DNA of 64,000 nt. It comes from Pyrocephalus nanus. Its lineage: Eukaryota > Chordata > Aves > Passeriformes > Tyrannidae. The DNA lies in the NCBI GenBank assembly GCA_038380795.1, contig CM076266.1, positions 45,096,425 through 45,160,424 on the forward strand, read 5' to 3'. This document shows, piece after piece, positions 13,501-25,229 of the stretch (position 1 is the first letter of the stretch; each line of letters opens with the position of its first letter). Made by a program: the position numbers and the translations under genes. Under the pieces are notes generated by a model. The model was not told the DNA's origin and did no database searches. It saw nothing but the letters and a program-made list of their open reading frames with translations.

Positions 13501-16500
13501 TTTCCCTGTTCAATACCCTAAAAAAGGATCAACTATAGAATTAAAAACAAAAATGGCAAAGATTTATGTGAATATCTTTTTGATGCATTATTCCTGACAA
13601 AGTATTTAAATGGACCACATAGATTTTTCCCAGGTATTTCCCAGGTATTCCCAGGACCAGGGCAGAAAAAGAACTCCAACAGAATATTTTTCATCAGATA
13701 ATTCTGATTTGTCAGAAATTCTCTGCTGTTTTTCCCACACATTTACACTTTAGGTAGAATTTCTGATCCAAAATAGTGTGGGATGCCTGCTTCAGAACAG
13801 ATCTCTGATTAAAATGGTTATGCTTTGCTATTCATGATTATACTGGGGCTTGGACAGGTTTTTTTCTGTTACAACTGTAGCACCCTATCTAAGTAAGGGC
13901 GTGTTGTTTTAGTGAAAGAACAGGACAATTGTATTGACTTCATGAGATAGTTATGAGTATTGCTCCAAACCAGCCAAATTTAATAAAAGAGAAAGAAGAC
14001 ACAGATCTGTGTGCATGAAGTGAATCACCTTTGCATAGGCTACAAGTTTTGTTTGATTGTTCAAAAATGAGCTAATTTGCTCTCCTCCCATAACCATTTA
14101 AAAATTATTTGTTTAACTTATTTATAAATGGATTGTTGCAATGACATCATTCTCTGCCAGAGGGAAGTGGATTTGTCCTTACTGATGTCAGTGAAGACAA
14201 TGGAAGTGAAGGTCTCTTTGTACCTGTTTAGCTACTGGGCCATGTCTGAACACTTAATATATATCTTCACCAAAAAAAGTGTCTTGGCACAGATAAAATG
14301 TCTCATGAATTCTGTGCAGCCCTGTTCTAAGTTATCAAATTCAGTGTAAAAAATACTATGTATACTAGTAAGTTTACCAGTACTCCATACCTCTTTTCAG
14401 AGAAGCCCATGTTTTAGCACTGGAAACTAAACTTGAAGAACAGAATCTTTTGCTTTTCAAAACTTGTTATTTTTCGTAGATAGAATACTGAATTTAGTGC
14501 ATTTGTATGCCTGTCAAGAAAAGAAGAAATAACACAATATCTTGAAAGATCAACAGTAACACAGCTACTTTTGCAAAACTGGCATGGGGTAGGAAGTACT
14601 GAAGGTTTTTCTAAAAGCTGAATTTAACAGCAATGTTTTAAGTAGATTGGTACATGGATTTCCAGAGTCTCATGGTACATAATAATGATGTTTTTTTCAG
14701 TAGGATTTTTACCCATTTATATAAGCTCTGAATGTTTGAATGAAGCATTGCAGCAGTGGGGAAACACAACAGGAGGCAGATGAAATCTTACAAACAGACC
14801 TTGCCTTTGCAGATATGAATTTGAACCATACCTTTTTTTCCCATTGATGAAGGTTAGCAACTATGTGAAGGCATTCTTCCTGGTCAACTAAGTTAGTTTC
14901 TGTCTGCTCCACAGTTCTTCCTGTAAATAGAAGTGCCACTCTGTTCACCACTTATTTCAGATTGATCAGGGTCATTTTAGTTACTCTTGTGTGTTTGCTG
15001 TTATTTCTCATATCATTCCTAGCTTTGTTTTTCTGCATCACTTTATGAAACCTCTGCCAGTCTTTACTGTTGCTACATTTTTCCTTTCAGCATATCAGAC
15101 TTAGTCCCCAAATAGACTGGCACCCCAAATAGATAGGCAAATAGACTGTCACCCCCCTGTTTTTCAAATGTTTGTGCAATGAAAGCTCTGAGCAAACTGG
15201 CATGTAAAATGCAGCTAAAGATACATCAAGGTGACTCTTGCCCAGGTTTCTCCTGTTTTGCCAAACAAACATCTGGCCTTAAGATTTCATATTAAAGTGT
15301 CTGATTCAGCTGAATTTATGTGGTAAGTTCTGTATTCTTTCGTCCTTGCTGGTATAAGAAACAATAATTAACAACAATTAGCTAATACAGCAACAGCACT
15401 TTAAACCCTTTAATCTGAAAAAATGTGAGTGCATGGGAGGTTTGAGTCCTGAGAAGGCACTTGGGCAAGAAGCTGTCTGTATAGAGTTGTCACTCAGAAG
15501 TCTTCCCCATTTCTTACACTCTCTATATGGAGAAATGCATCTGGGTCCCTGATGCAGGTGTGTTTGGATTGATTCTTGCAATGCTAGATGTTGGGCTGTT
15601 ACCACTAGGAAATCACGTCAGATGGATCCTGGATAATCATAAATTACTCTGGCTAATTTACTCAATTTTCCCTTTATTTCTTGTATCTTCTCCAGCAGTT
15701 CTTTTCAAGGACCCACTTCTGATATGTCTGCACTGCCACAAACCATATTTCCAGTAATTGCTTTGTCTTCTGATAACTGTCAGAGAATCTAGGTTCATAT
15801 AGGGCTGTATGAGCACAGCTGAACCCTCTCTTACTGAGCTGGGTTGGGAACTAGAAATAAGGCAGCTCTCTAGAGTGCTACACTATCCTTCTCAGCTACT
15901 GCAGCCTTATTGCCACTGGAAAGCGGAATTGCTGCTCCAGTGCTGTGCAGTGTAAACCCCTAGGTTTTCTACTAACTTTCTACTAACTTCTTTCAATTTT
16001 TAACCTCAAGAATAAAATCCAACTCTGTCTTCCTTGATCTTTCGTATTTTGTTTTTGTATTTTTATAAAAAGGCTGTTTAGTGATGTGAATAGATGTACA
16101 GTTTAAAAGCAAAAGTAACCGCGTTTTTTAACACTCATTTACTAGGCTTTTCCTATCTGCATTCTAAGTCTCACCCATAAAGCTTCTTGTCAACTGTGCT
16201 TTAAACTATTACAGTAAAGGTTACCCATATAATATTTGCAAGACATTAATTACAAGAAGCTCTTACCAGATTAGGATTCTGTTCTCCTTGCCTTTTTGAT
16301 TTCCAAGTATAATTGTAACAGAGAGAGTCATAATAGTGAACACTTGAACTCTCTTCATGCCTCAAAGAAGAGACTACCTGCTTCTATTTGCCAAATATTC
16401 AGCTTTTTTCTTGGATAAAGTATTAGAGGAATGACATGAGTAAAGTTAAATTTCTAACAAGTAAATGTAAAGAATGAACGTGAAAAAATTACGTATAGAT

Positions 16501-16549
16501 ATCTGAGAATAAAGCACTGCATTAGGTGACTTTTCTTCTTGGCTTAGTC
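10564..16549. other. unique noncoding DNA
   Basis: It holds four exact copies of AAAAC at 11390-11409, an ATT run near 12930 and an A/G-rich tract near 13409. Small local duplications are CCAGGTATT-like units at about 13631-13660, AAATAGACTGNCAC-like units at about 15108-15153 and TTTCTACTAAC twice at about 15967-15990. The GC-richer region at 15380-15960 has no recognisable family or exon. All open frames are under 81 codons. Confidence 0.55.
11390..11409. repeat. (AAAAC)4 microsatellite
   Basis: Four exact tandem copies of the pentanucleotide AAAAC. It is a short simple repeat without further significance. Confidence 0.85.
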
Positions 16550-16802
16550 ATGGTTTTAAACTGAAAGGGAGTAGGGTTAGATCAGATGTTAGGAAGAAGT
16601 TCTTCACTATGAGGGTGATGAGGCACTGGAATACATTGCCCAGAGAAGCTGTGAATGCCCCATTCCTGGAAGTGTTCAAGACCAGGTTGGATGGGGCTCT
16701 GAGCAACCTGGTCCAGTGGAAGATATCCCTACCCATGGCAGGGGGATTGGAACAAGATGATCTTTAAGGTTCCTTCCAACCTAAGCCATTCTACGATTCT
16801 GT
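16550..16802 (+). mobile_element. CR1 LINE, 3' end fragment
   Basis: About 250 bases from the 3' end of an avian CR1. In order one sees the end of ORF2 (TTAGATCAGATGTTAGGAAG, then the segment for a Trp-Asn-like motif, GCACTGGAATACATTGCCC), the GGTTGGATGGGGCTCTGAGC signature near the ORF2 stop, the 3' untranslated segment with GATGATCTTTAAGGTTCCTT, and a terminal tail ATTCTACGATTCTGTA. It is 5' truncated and mutated but better preserved than the copy at 6.8 kb. The ~60-codon frame on the opposite strand is an antisense shadow of the element. Confidence 0.93.
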
Positions 16803-17974
16803 AATTGTTCAGTGTATCACCCTCTGCAAGGTATTCCCTTTCATCAGCTTTGCCACTGTTTTCTGTGCTATGACCTTCCAGCAGAGAGACAAAAATATGA
16901 GTTTTCTGTGACCTCTAAAGTCCATTGGGAGTTTTACTATTGACAAAATAGAGTGTGTATTAGATAGGTTCTGAATCATAAGAAAATAAAAACAGTCAAA
17001 GGTGAAAAGACAGTTTGAACAATTTAGATTTTTTGGCTTTCATATTTAGCTATTTTATGGCTTCACATTAGCAAAATAAATTCTGTTAGCCTTTGAAATT
17101 ATGTAAAACTGATTTATCATTTTCTCTTAAATTTGAAAGACCAAAAATTAACAGACTGATTGGATCAGCTGCCAGAAATGAGAAATAATGTAACTATAAA
17201 ATTTTGCAGATTTCTATCTTTGATTTTATCATGCTTTGTAGCTTGTTAGTTTTACAACAGTCTATGAGCTAGAAGTGCTTAATAAAATAAATTATTAAAT
17301 TCTATTCATGACAACAGAACTGTTAGCAAAATGGCATTAAAATGTATTTTTCATACTTGATAGTTACTTCTTACTTTTGAAGATGCCATTCTCCACAAAA
17401 AAAAAAAAAAAATCATTTTGCTCCTGTGCCCAAATTATAGGGTATTTTTAATGAAGAAAAGTGGTCATGGATGCTCCTGAATGGTTTCTGATCATTAGAT
17501 TACTGAGATTTCACTCACTGGAGAATTTTTTCAAGCAAGGAAACAAAACTATGGCTGCAGCATAGAGAGAGACAATTTTTAGGGACTAATTATAGATAGA
17601 GGTAGGTAGGAAAAACAGCAGTATAAAAAACCCATGTGTGAAATTAATTTGTATTTGGTGCAAGTACAACTTGAAAGTGTTTGGTGAGTGATCATACACT
17701 TATTAATTTCTCAAAACAATCTAGACAATGGCTTCATTATAGATAAGATAAAAGGCAAAATTTGTAAGGATACTTTGTGTGGAGGTGTCTATCAAGCATG
17801 AATGAAGCAAATTTGATCTGGGATGGTATAAGAAGCCATTAACTATCAGAACTGACAGGCTTGATGTTCAAAACATAATGTAAATGTATCTCTCCCAAGG
17901 AGATCTTGGATTTCTTTCTCTTCAAGTTTTTAAAATTAGGTTTACAAGGCAGGAGTACAAAATAAATTCTGTGA
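16803..17974. other. unique AT-rich noncoding DNA
   Basis: Strongly AT-rich, with an A17 run at 17397-17413. No gene, repeat family or regulatory site is recognised between the CR1 tail and the LTR. Confidence 0.55.
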
Positions 17975-18548
17975 TGTGCTGCATTTGGCTTGGGTAAAGC
18001 TAATTTTCTTCCGAGTAGTTATTACGGGGTTGTGTTTTGGATTTGTGCTGAACATAGGTTTGATAATTTAGAAATGTTTTAGTTATTGCTGAGCAGCTCT
18101 TACACAGAGCCAAGGCTTTTTCTGAGTTTTGTACTGCCGTGATGACAAGGAAGTTGGGAGTGCATGGGAGGTTGGCAGGGGACATGGCCAGGACAGCTGA
18201 CCCAAACTGATCAAGGAGATATTCCAAACCATGTGGCATCATGCTCAGTATATTAATTTGGGGGAGAAAGGAAGACGGGGAGGACGTTTGGAGTGATGGT
18301 GTTTGTCTCTCCAAATAACCACCGTGCATGATGAGGCCCTGCTTTCCTGGGAATGGCTGAACACCTGCTTGCTCATGGGAAGTGAGTGATGAATTCCTTG
18401 TTTTGGTTTGGTTGCAAGCATGGCTTTTGTTTTACTGTCTTTGTCTCAGCCCAAGACTTTTCCAGCTTTTACCCTTCCAATTATCTCCCTGGTCCTGCTG
18501 GTGGGGCTGTGTGGGGCTGTGTGGCTAGCTGGCATTAAACCACAATGT
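17975..18548 (+). mobile_element. solo LTR of an avian endogenous retrovirus
   Basis: About 575 bases resemble an LTR that I recall as widespread in neoavian genomes. Landmarks in order are GGATTTGTGCTGAACA, the pair GCTGAGCAGC / TTACACAGAGCCAAGG, GACAGCTGACCCAAACTGA, a TATA-like box AGTATATTAAT at about 18247-18257, a T-rich stretch around 18400-18440, and an end rich in GTGGGGCTGT closing with ATTAAACCACA. The unit GTGGGGCTGT is present twice in tandem at 18501-18520. No second LTR, primer-binding site, gag, pol or env sequence follows, so this is a solo LTR left by recombination or a truncated insertion. The 5' border is uncertain, no target-site duplication was confirmed, and the promoter and polyadenylation motifs look eroded, so it is presumably inactive. 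I do not assert the retrovirus class. The 109-codon minus-strand frame across it is a shadow. Confidence 0.78.
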
Positions 18549-20333
18549 GTGGAAAAAAATATTTTGTCTAGATGTTTTTGAGTAACGGGGACCTCACTTC
18601 AATTTCTTACTCCAAAGGTAGTGCAGGTATATCAGTTTCTTAGATGTACAATGGAATACAAATATTCTGGCAACATTTTTTTTGCCTCCTGAAACTACAT
18701 TAATGAAAAGCTTTAGTAGTTGCAGTGTGCTTTCCAACACTTCTCTTTGAGGTTTGCAGCTCAGAGAGTAAAGTGAACATCCAGCAACCCACTGTAATGT
18801 TATGGGCAAAATAATCCCTCCAAAACGAGACTCATATCTGCACATGGATCAGCTAAAGAACACAACAGGGAAGAAACGGAGAAATTTCAAACATCAAATC
18901 TCCAGGCAAAAAAGTGCCCAGTTTTACCTGGAAAAGGGGCCCTGATGTATGCTTGGGATGAGCGTTTCTATTAAAAGATTGCTTACTCACCCTTTCCAGT
19001 TGGCACTTTGTCCAAAGCAAGGGGGTAGATTCTAGCTCAGTGTCATCATCTGCTTAAGGCACACCTATGCACTTCGGCAACTCCTGTGAAAGAGGTCTTA
19101 TATTCAGCAAAGACTGGATAAGAAAAGAAAGAAGGCTTTTAATTTCTCTTGCTGTTGTTGTATTAAAAAAAAAAAAAAAAAAAAGGAAAAAGGAAAATAT
19201 TCCTTAGCCCTCTGCTAAGTAAGAATAATGTCTACCAACTGTTTTCCATTTTTGTCTTTCAAATGGGAGACCAAACAAACTGTCTAGAGAGTTAGTACAG
19301 GTATATGACTTATGCCTGGATACACTGCAGGAAGATCTCCAAAGTGTTCACAACCCTACAGGAGAAATACAGTTGTGGAAGACGTTTTATGGGTAAAGTA
19401 ATTTTTCTTCAATAATATTGCTGCTAGAGTAGCATGAAAATTATTAAATTTCTCACCCAAAAACTTTGTTAAAGAAAAGAGTAATAACTGGGATAAAATC
19501 TTCATTTTTATTCTCATTCACAATTAAATACAGACAGAAGTTTTAATAACTGTATATTTGAGAAGCATTTCAAAGCTAGGTGAAAATTTTAAAATGACAT
19601 TTGTATGTATAATACCTTTAAGACAAAAAAGGGTTTATGTATTTTACACTCTGTCCTGTAATTCCTATTAATTATAAGGGAAGTTACAAAGTACACATTA
19701 TAAAGACCATACACTCCAGAAATCTGACTTTTAAAATCTGTGTTCTTTTAAATTTTAAAATAAAATTAATAAATCATCATACTGCAAAAGAAATGAAGCA
19801 GTAAAAACATGGGGAACAGACAAAGAAGTTAAATAAGGGTGTTACAGAAATATTAGTCTGCTTTCATTCTCACACTGTGAGTGTAATGTACTGGAATTAT
19901 AACTGTATGACTATCTTCTCTACTTGCTTTTCTCATTTTCTATGGTCAACATTATATTGAAATTATTGTGAGGGCAAACACCATTGTACAGTTACAAGTA
20001 CTTTCAATAGGTAAAGTATACAGTATAAAGTCTCTACTGTTGCTAAGTAAATGTCATCTTTCCCCAAACCCACCAGCAAATATTGATCAAGAATCTCAAG
20101 CTTTTCAACCAGCTCCTAAGCCAGAGTGAATTAGTTTATGCAGTTTTAGAACATTTATAGCTCCACTTACAATATCACTATATGTAGTTAGGCTAACTAA
20201 GGATGTGGAGTGATTTTTTTGTAATTTTCAGAAATGTAGAACATGGCTACCAGACAGGCTGCAGGAACAAGGTACTGTGGGGTAAGGGGTTTGCATTTCC
20301 TTTGTGGAAAAGATTGAACAAAGATAATTCATG
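18549..20333. other. unique AT-rich noncoding DNA with an A20 tract
   Basis: It holds a run of 20 A residues at 19165-19184 followed by GGAAAAAGGAAAA. The rest is unique sequence in which I recognise no gene or transposon. The minus-strand open frame at 18594-18845 resembles nothing known. Confidence 0.5.
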
Positions 20334-20640
20334 TGTACTGAGAGAGCTGGCTGAGTTTATTTTGTGGCCATTCTCAATAATCTTTAGCAACTGGGACAGA
20401 TGCCTTAGGACTGGGAGAAAGTAATTCTTGCTCCTATCTTTAAAAAGGGCATGAAGGAAGATCCAGAGAACTATTAGCTCATCAGCCTCACCTCTATCAC
20501 CTCAACCCCTAGGAAGATGGTGGAACAACTAATGCTGGAAACCATTTCCAGACATATTAAAGACAGGGAAGTGAACAGGATTAATCAGCATGAATTCACC
20601 AGTGTGAAGTCATGCTTGACCAACCTGATAATCTTCTATG
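20334..20640 (+). pseudogene. CR1 ORF2 reverse-transcriptase fragment, decayed
   Basis: This is an internal piece of the CR1 LINE ORF2, from the fingers/palm part of the reverse transcriptase. The first part reads ELAEF..PFSIIF in one frame up to a stop at 20422-20424. From about 20413 the homology moves to another frame, reading APIFKKGMKEDPENY, then a TAG stop at 20475-20477 where the family has the arginine-proline pair before the conserved leucine-serine region. It continues with KMVEQLMLETISRHIKD and KSCLTNLIIFY to about 20640. It thus carries at least one frameshift and an internal stop, and lacks both the endonuclease domain upstream and the catalytic Asp-Asp motif region downstream. 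It is truncated at both ends and cannot be functional. The order of conserved blocks makes the assignment firm at family level, less so at subfamily level. Confidence 0.85.
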
Positions 20641-21499
20641 TTTATATAATTTCTCTGAATATCATAGGTTCGCTTATAAGGAGGTATTGTTAATAATTTT
20701 GAAACTTGACCCTACAGTAAACACACTCACATTTCTTTCATTATTATTTCTCTATCTTTCCACTCTTCTTTCTAGCTCTTTTTAGTCCTGAAGAACAGAT
20801 ATAGCCAAGAATGTCCTAGCTTCCATTGTTTGCAATCACTCTTTTTTAAGAAGGTGTTTGATTTGTAAGTCAATAGATGTTTGGCCTATGTATCACTTTT
20901 TGCAGTTGGCCAAAATATTCGAGATTCTTCCACTAATTTTCTATAATCAAAATGATTGCAATGAAAAAAAAAATACTGAGGAAATCATATAGTATTCCTC
21001 TCTTCACTTTACTGATCTATCTGTCAATCTGTGATAACAGAGAGAAAATAAAGGGAGCACAGTAGAGGCATTATAGGATGTGTTAGCACTCCAGTCCCAT
21101 GTCATTACTTTTCCACCTGACCTTTCACAAACCATACTTTGCACTAATGGCAAAAATGGAATTCTTACTCTACAGGTGCTGAGTGACAGAAGGTCAGTTT
21201 TGTGAGGTTTCTAAAAGCTATCGTTCTCTACCTAAAAGTGGATGCACTCTTGTAAATCAAAGATCTTGTAGTCAAGAATTATGATTCCAAGAGGGACCCA
21301 GAGAGAATATTTTAGAAAAGATGTACAAACAGTGTAAACATGCTTTATGATGAAATTCTGCCAGCCTCCACAACTTTGCTGAAGTCTTGTTTTTAATTTT
21401 TTTCATAATTTTTTTAGTGACCTTTTGTAGTTTTTTATTACATTAATTTAGTTGCTTTCTGAACACTTTATTTCACTTCAACATTTATATTGTTCTGTA
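20641..21499. other. unique AT-rich noncoding DNA
   Basis: Nothing recognisable follows the break in the CR1 reverse-transcriptase fragment; the homology stops abruptly at about 20640 and unrelated AT-rich DNA begins. Confidence 0.5.
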
Positions 21500-21697
21500 G
21501 TGGGAGCCTAACTATCAAGCTGTGAGAAGCTTTTCTTCTGTGAAAAGCTCCCTTCTTTTTGTTTTGAACTTGCCACCTGACATTTTATGCTGTCTCGTTC
21601 TTGAAACATTTAAAAATCATTTCATCTTTGCCCTTTATGTAACTACTGTGATTTTATAGACATCTGTTAAAACATTCCTCATTTGTTTTTTTTTCCT
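21500..21697 (-). mobile_element. old CR1-like LINE fragment, minus strand
   Basis: The plus strand reads as the complement of the distal ORF2 part of an old amniote CR1. Matching landmarks are CTTTTTGTTTTGAACTTGCC, then a T-rich interval and TGATTTTATAGACATCTGTT, which corresponds on the minus strand to the segment before a GGTCTATAAAATCA-type motif of old CR1s. Divergence is high, much greater than in the plus-strand CR1 tails of this window. A hairpin AGCTTTTC / GAAAAGCT (21528-21549, 6-base loop) lies in its first bases. The right edge blends into the T-rich tract just before 21702, so the border is uncertain. Confidence 0.6.
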
Positions 21698-21702
21698 TTC
21701 AG

Positions 21703-21817
21703 GAAGATGTTAGTTTGCTTACCCTTCAGTGCCCTTCTGTCCCAGCCCAGGGACAAACTCAAAGCCAGAATGCCTCAGCTCAACAAGGCATCCATTTTTC
21801 TAACCTTTTTTTCTCAG
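21703..21817 (+). other. open stretch with splice-like borders, unproven exon
   Basis: A pyrimidine-rich tract ending in TTTCAG (acceptor-like, AG at 21701-21702) precedes 115 bases that stay open in one frame. They are followed by TCAG|GTACTA, a donor-like site with GT at 21818-21819. The reading would be Gln- and Ser-rich and resembles no protein I know. An open frame of 38 codons is common by chance, and the pyrimidine tract may belong to the adjacent old CR1 fragment. It could be a lncRNA exon, a coding exon or a coincidence; coincidence is the most likely. Confidence 0.15.
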
Positions 21818-23824
21818 GTACTATCTAAGCTTTGGACTTAAAAACAGCTGGGAAATGCCCTGATACATCATGCATAGGTGCATCATCACAACTGGCAGAT
21901 TATTATCCATATCAAGTTGTAAAATGAAGTTGGGTACATCCTTTCCTCTTTACAAAAGAAGGTGTCTCAAACCTAATGGTGTCTCAAAGATTAGGACTCT
22001 GTGGAAATTGTAGTTCAGAGGCTTTGTCCTAAGAGTCTGAAACCATCAGAGTCCATTGGGGGTAGGTGGGAAGTGTCTCAACAGCTTTAACTAACAATTG
22101 CGGTCATCATAAAAGTTGTTGAAATAACTGTTGAGAGCAAAGCTCAGACTGATAGAGAAGCAATGTCATCTAGCACTGCTCCTAGGATAACAGCCAGGAT
22201 GGAGGTAATAATTCCTGACAGAAAATGGGGGATGAATTCAGTCCAAAGGGCATTAATTCATAATGCAAAACACTTTTGAGCAAGCAAAAAAAAAGTTCCA
22301 GATGTAATGAGCAAGGTGAGACTTTATGCATTCTCATATCTTGTGTAATTTTGGAATTTGGACAGAGCCAGCCAATAGAAAAAACATATTTTCTGTAATG
22401 AAGAAAAGGTATGCATGGAAGTGTGCCTATATTTAGCCCTTCACAGGTGTCAAGGTATTTGTTGACTATCATAACCTTCAGAAGCTGTGAAAGAAATTGA
22501 TTTGGTTAAACACTGGGATTTTAGAGACACATTTGGCTGACAAAAAATTTTGGGCTTCTCTTGGTCTTCTTAGGTATGCTGGACTATCTGATAGAGTGCC
22601 TACAGAGATGAAAACCTCACTGTGCAAGGAAATGTGCAAAACATATCGTGGAAGTACCAGTTATGAATTTCTTACAGTTTAAGTAGAAAAGATGGACAGA
22701 GAGTAGAGTAAGAAAGAGAAAAATCAAGCAATGAGAAAAACTTCACACAACTGTCAGGTTCAATAGTCAGTGTACTTAGAAAGAGTGCCAGAATATGCTG
22801 TGCCTATTCTGAGGTTAGTAACTTATCTCTTGGATTGCTTTGCACTGCATATGATTTGGCTTTCTAAATAAACTGGATACTCCCCTATTGTTACTCTTTT
22901 TGTCTCATTTTACATTAATTTTTATAGACAGACTTGTAGGAACAGAATTTCATTGTGTCAAATTATTGCTGGAAATTTGTAAGTTGCTGTGGATACTCAT
23001 TGAAAATTTTTTACTTTCAGCACCTCAGGAAAGCTCAGCCAAATAACTTCAAATAATTGCAAGTAGCATAGCAGTTACGTAGGTCAAGTTACTGAACTAA
23101 AACCTTTATACATTATAAAACATGCCAAATAACAAACAAACCAATGAACCAACCAACCAAAAAGCCTCAGAGAATTACCGTTTACAATAATTTGGATAAT
23201 ACAGTAGCCTACTTGCAGATACTTCATAATTATTAAAAAAAATAATCTAGATTTGCTGAATAAAAATTACATTTTGGGCAATGTTGAGCTATAGGAAGGT
23301 GGTTGTTGAAAAATGTCTAAAAATATTTGTTCTGTGTGATGTAACTCTTGCCAAATGAAAGAAAATTCACTGATGTCATATCTGTCTGAGAGACAAAATT
23401 CTTTCCAAGCTCAAACTGAAGATTTGCTGATACTGAAGCTCATACTGGAGATATGATTGGTTTTGAGAACATATGTCTGCATACATCTAGAACACTCAGG
23501 TGGGAAACTTTTGGCACTAAGATTTAGCAAAAGTGGGAGAGACTACTGAGTGTATGAATTCAGAGTGAAAAAAAAGGTTGATAACTTTGTTGTATCTACC
23601 AGATGGCAGTACCATATCAGCCTTTGGCTTCTTCTTTGGCAACAGTGAAGAAACTGGTGATTGAAATCTTGTCAAAATTGCAACTATACCAGGATAATTT
23701 GGGTGAACAAGGAATGTTAATTTTTTGTGAGATGGGTGTCATCAAAATAGGTTGTATTTTGCTTGAAAATAAGATTTCAAAATAAGGTTCTATGATGATG
23801 AAGCTGAATGTGAAGTTCTGGTGA
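21818..23824. other. unique AT-rich noncoding DNA
   Basis: It includes a short inverted repeat GCATTA / TAATGC at 22250-22266 (5-base spacer) and an ACCAACCAACCAA-type run near 23145-23160. The 96-codon minus-strand frame at 22182-22472 has no recognisable domain. No repeat family or gene is seen. Confidence 0.5.
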
Positions 23825-24228
23825 AGTCTTATGAGAAGCAGGTGAGGGAATTGGGGTTTTTTAGCCCAGAGAAAAGGAGGCTCACAGGAAATCTTATTGC
23901 TCCCTTTGACTATGTGAAAGAAGGCTGTAGTGAGATGCAGGTTGGTCTATTCTCCCTGGTAACAAGGGACAGGACAAGATAAAAGGCCTCAGAGTTTACC
24001 AGGTAAGGTTTCCATTGGATATTAGGAAAATTTTCTTCCACTGAAAAGGTGGTTAAGCACAGGAACAGGCTGCCTGGGGAAGTGGTGGAGTCACCATCCC
24101 TGGAGGTATTTAAAAGACATGTAAATGTAGCACTTAGGGACACGATTTAGTGATGGACTTGGCAGTCCTGGGTTTACGATTAGACTTGACAATTTTAAAG
24201 GTCTTTTCCAACCTAGATGATTCTATGA
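23825..24228 (+). mobile_element. CR1 LINE, 3' end, about 400 bases
   Basis: This is a well-recognisable avian CR1 3' part, coding the C-terminal end of ORF2 plus the short 3' untranslated region. Landmarks in order are GAGAAAAGGAGGCTCA (the Leu-Glu-Lys-Arg-Arg-Leu region), CAAGGGACAGGACAAGA, TTGGATATTAGGAAAA, AGGAACAGGCTGCCTGGGGA, TCACCATCCCTGGAGGTATT, and the tail GGTCTTTTCCAACCTAGATG then ATTCTATGACA. Its 3' untranslated wording (GGGACACGATTTAGTGATGG, then GACTTGGCAGT) differs from that of the tails at 16.6 and 27.1 kb, so it belongs to a different CR1 subfamily. It is 5' truncated and mutated. No intact frame remains. Confidence 0.93.
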
Positions 24229-25229
24229 CACTTATTATTTTTAATGCTGACTGTGAGGGCTGCAATATAGAAATCCATGCACAGCTAATCCAGAACAGGT
24301 ATGAGCATGCAATCTCAGTTCTGTTGAATTAGCCAGAACATAAAAAGAAATATTAATACAAGCTTTGGCTTTATAAGAAGATATACTATATGGATTTTTT
24401 AATACATTTTTAGTTTTATTTCTAATTTTCTTCTGTTACAGTATAACCAAAATAATGAATTGTCAGAAGTTAGAATAAATGAGATTAGTGTGTGTGTGTG
24501 TGTGTGTGTTTAAAGATTTTGGCATTGTTATGGACAGGATGCAGTACTAACCTTGGCACTGATCTTCTTGTGATTCTTTGGATATGGGGACAGGTAAAGC
24601 GATTCTCATTTTCTTTGTATGAACTTACCAGGATGAATGATGTGTGGCGAATGCAACACTGGCAATTGCTGCAACAACTATTTCCCTAGGTAAAGTAATT
24701 TTAGCTTATCTGCCACTGTTTTAATGCCAGATGCAGAACAATTATTATTAATATCATCATATTAAGCTTTCTGCCGTAGAAATGAGAATCCTGGAAGTCC
24801 TGAGAATGTTGCAGGTGGAGAAAGGTAGGAGGTTAGGAGTCCAAAAAGCATAAAACTGAGACTCAAGTTCCTAGTGTGCTAGCCATAGCTGGAGAGTCTC
24901 TGCAAAACACCACCATGTAATATTTCAGGTCCAAAGACTATCTGTAGTGAAATAGAAAAAAGTGCCTGGAAATAGATTTTTACTTCATCACACCTGCAGA
25001 CTATTTCTATTTTCTCTTTTATAGGTCAATCGAATATTATATAAGCATTTTTTAATTTGAAGTAGAACACACGTAGGATTAATTTTGGAAACTGGTTCTT
25101 CTACTACAGGTGCAGAAAGATGTTGAGAAAAAAAAAAGAGGTATGTTCAGAGCAGCAGTTCTGGCAATACTCTAAAAAACAAGTAGGTTTTTATTATTGC
25201 ACATCCTTTTTTTTTTTTTTTTTGGAACT
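24229..25229. other. noncoding DNA with a GT microsatellite and a T17 run
   Basis: Between the plus-strand CR1 and the older minus-strand CR1 lie a (GT)11 microsatellite at 24488-24509 and a T17 run at 25207-25223. The remainder is unrecognised unique sequence. Confidence 0.55.
24488..24509. repeat. (GT)11 microsatellite
   Basis: Eleven uninterrupted GT units. It is long enough to be length-polymorphic in a population, which is a general property of such repeats. Confidence 0.92.

Noticed and set aside
18000..18329. 109-codon minus-strand open frame
   Set aside because: It lies antisense within the solo LTR, so it is a shadow of the repeat and not a gene.
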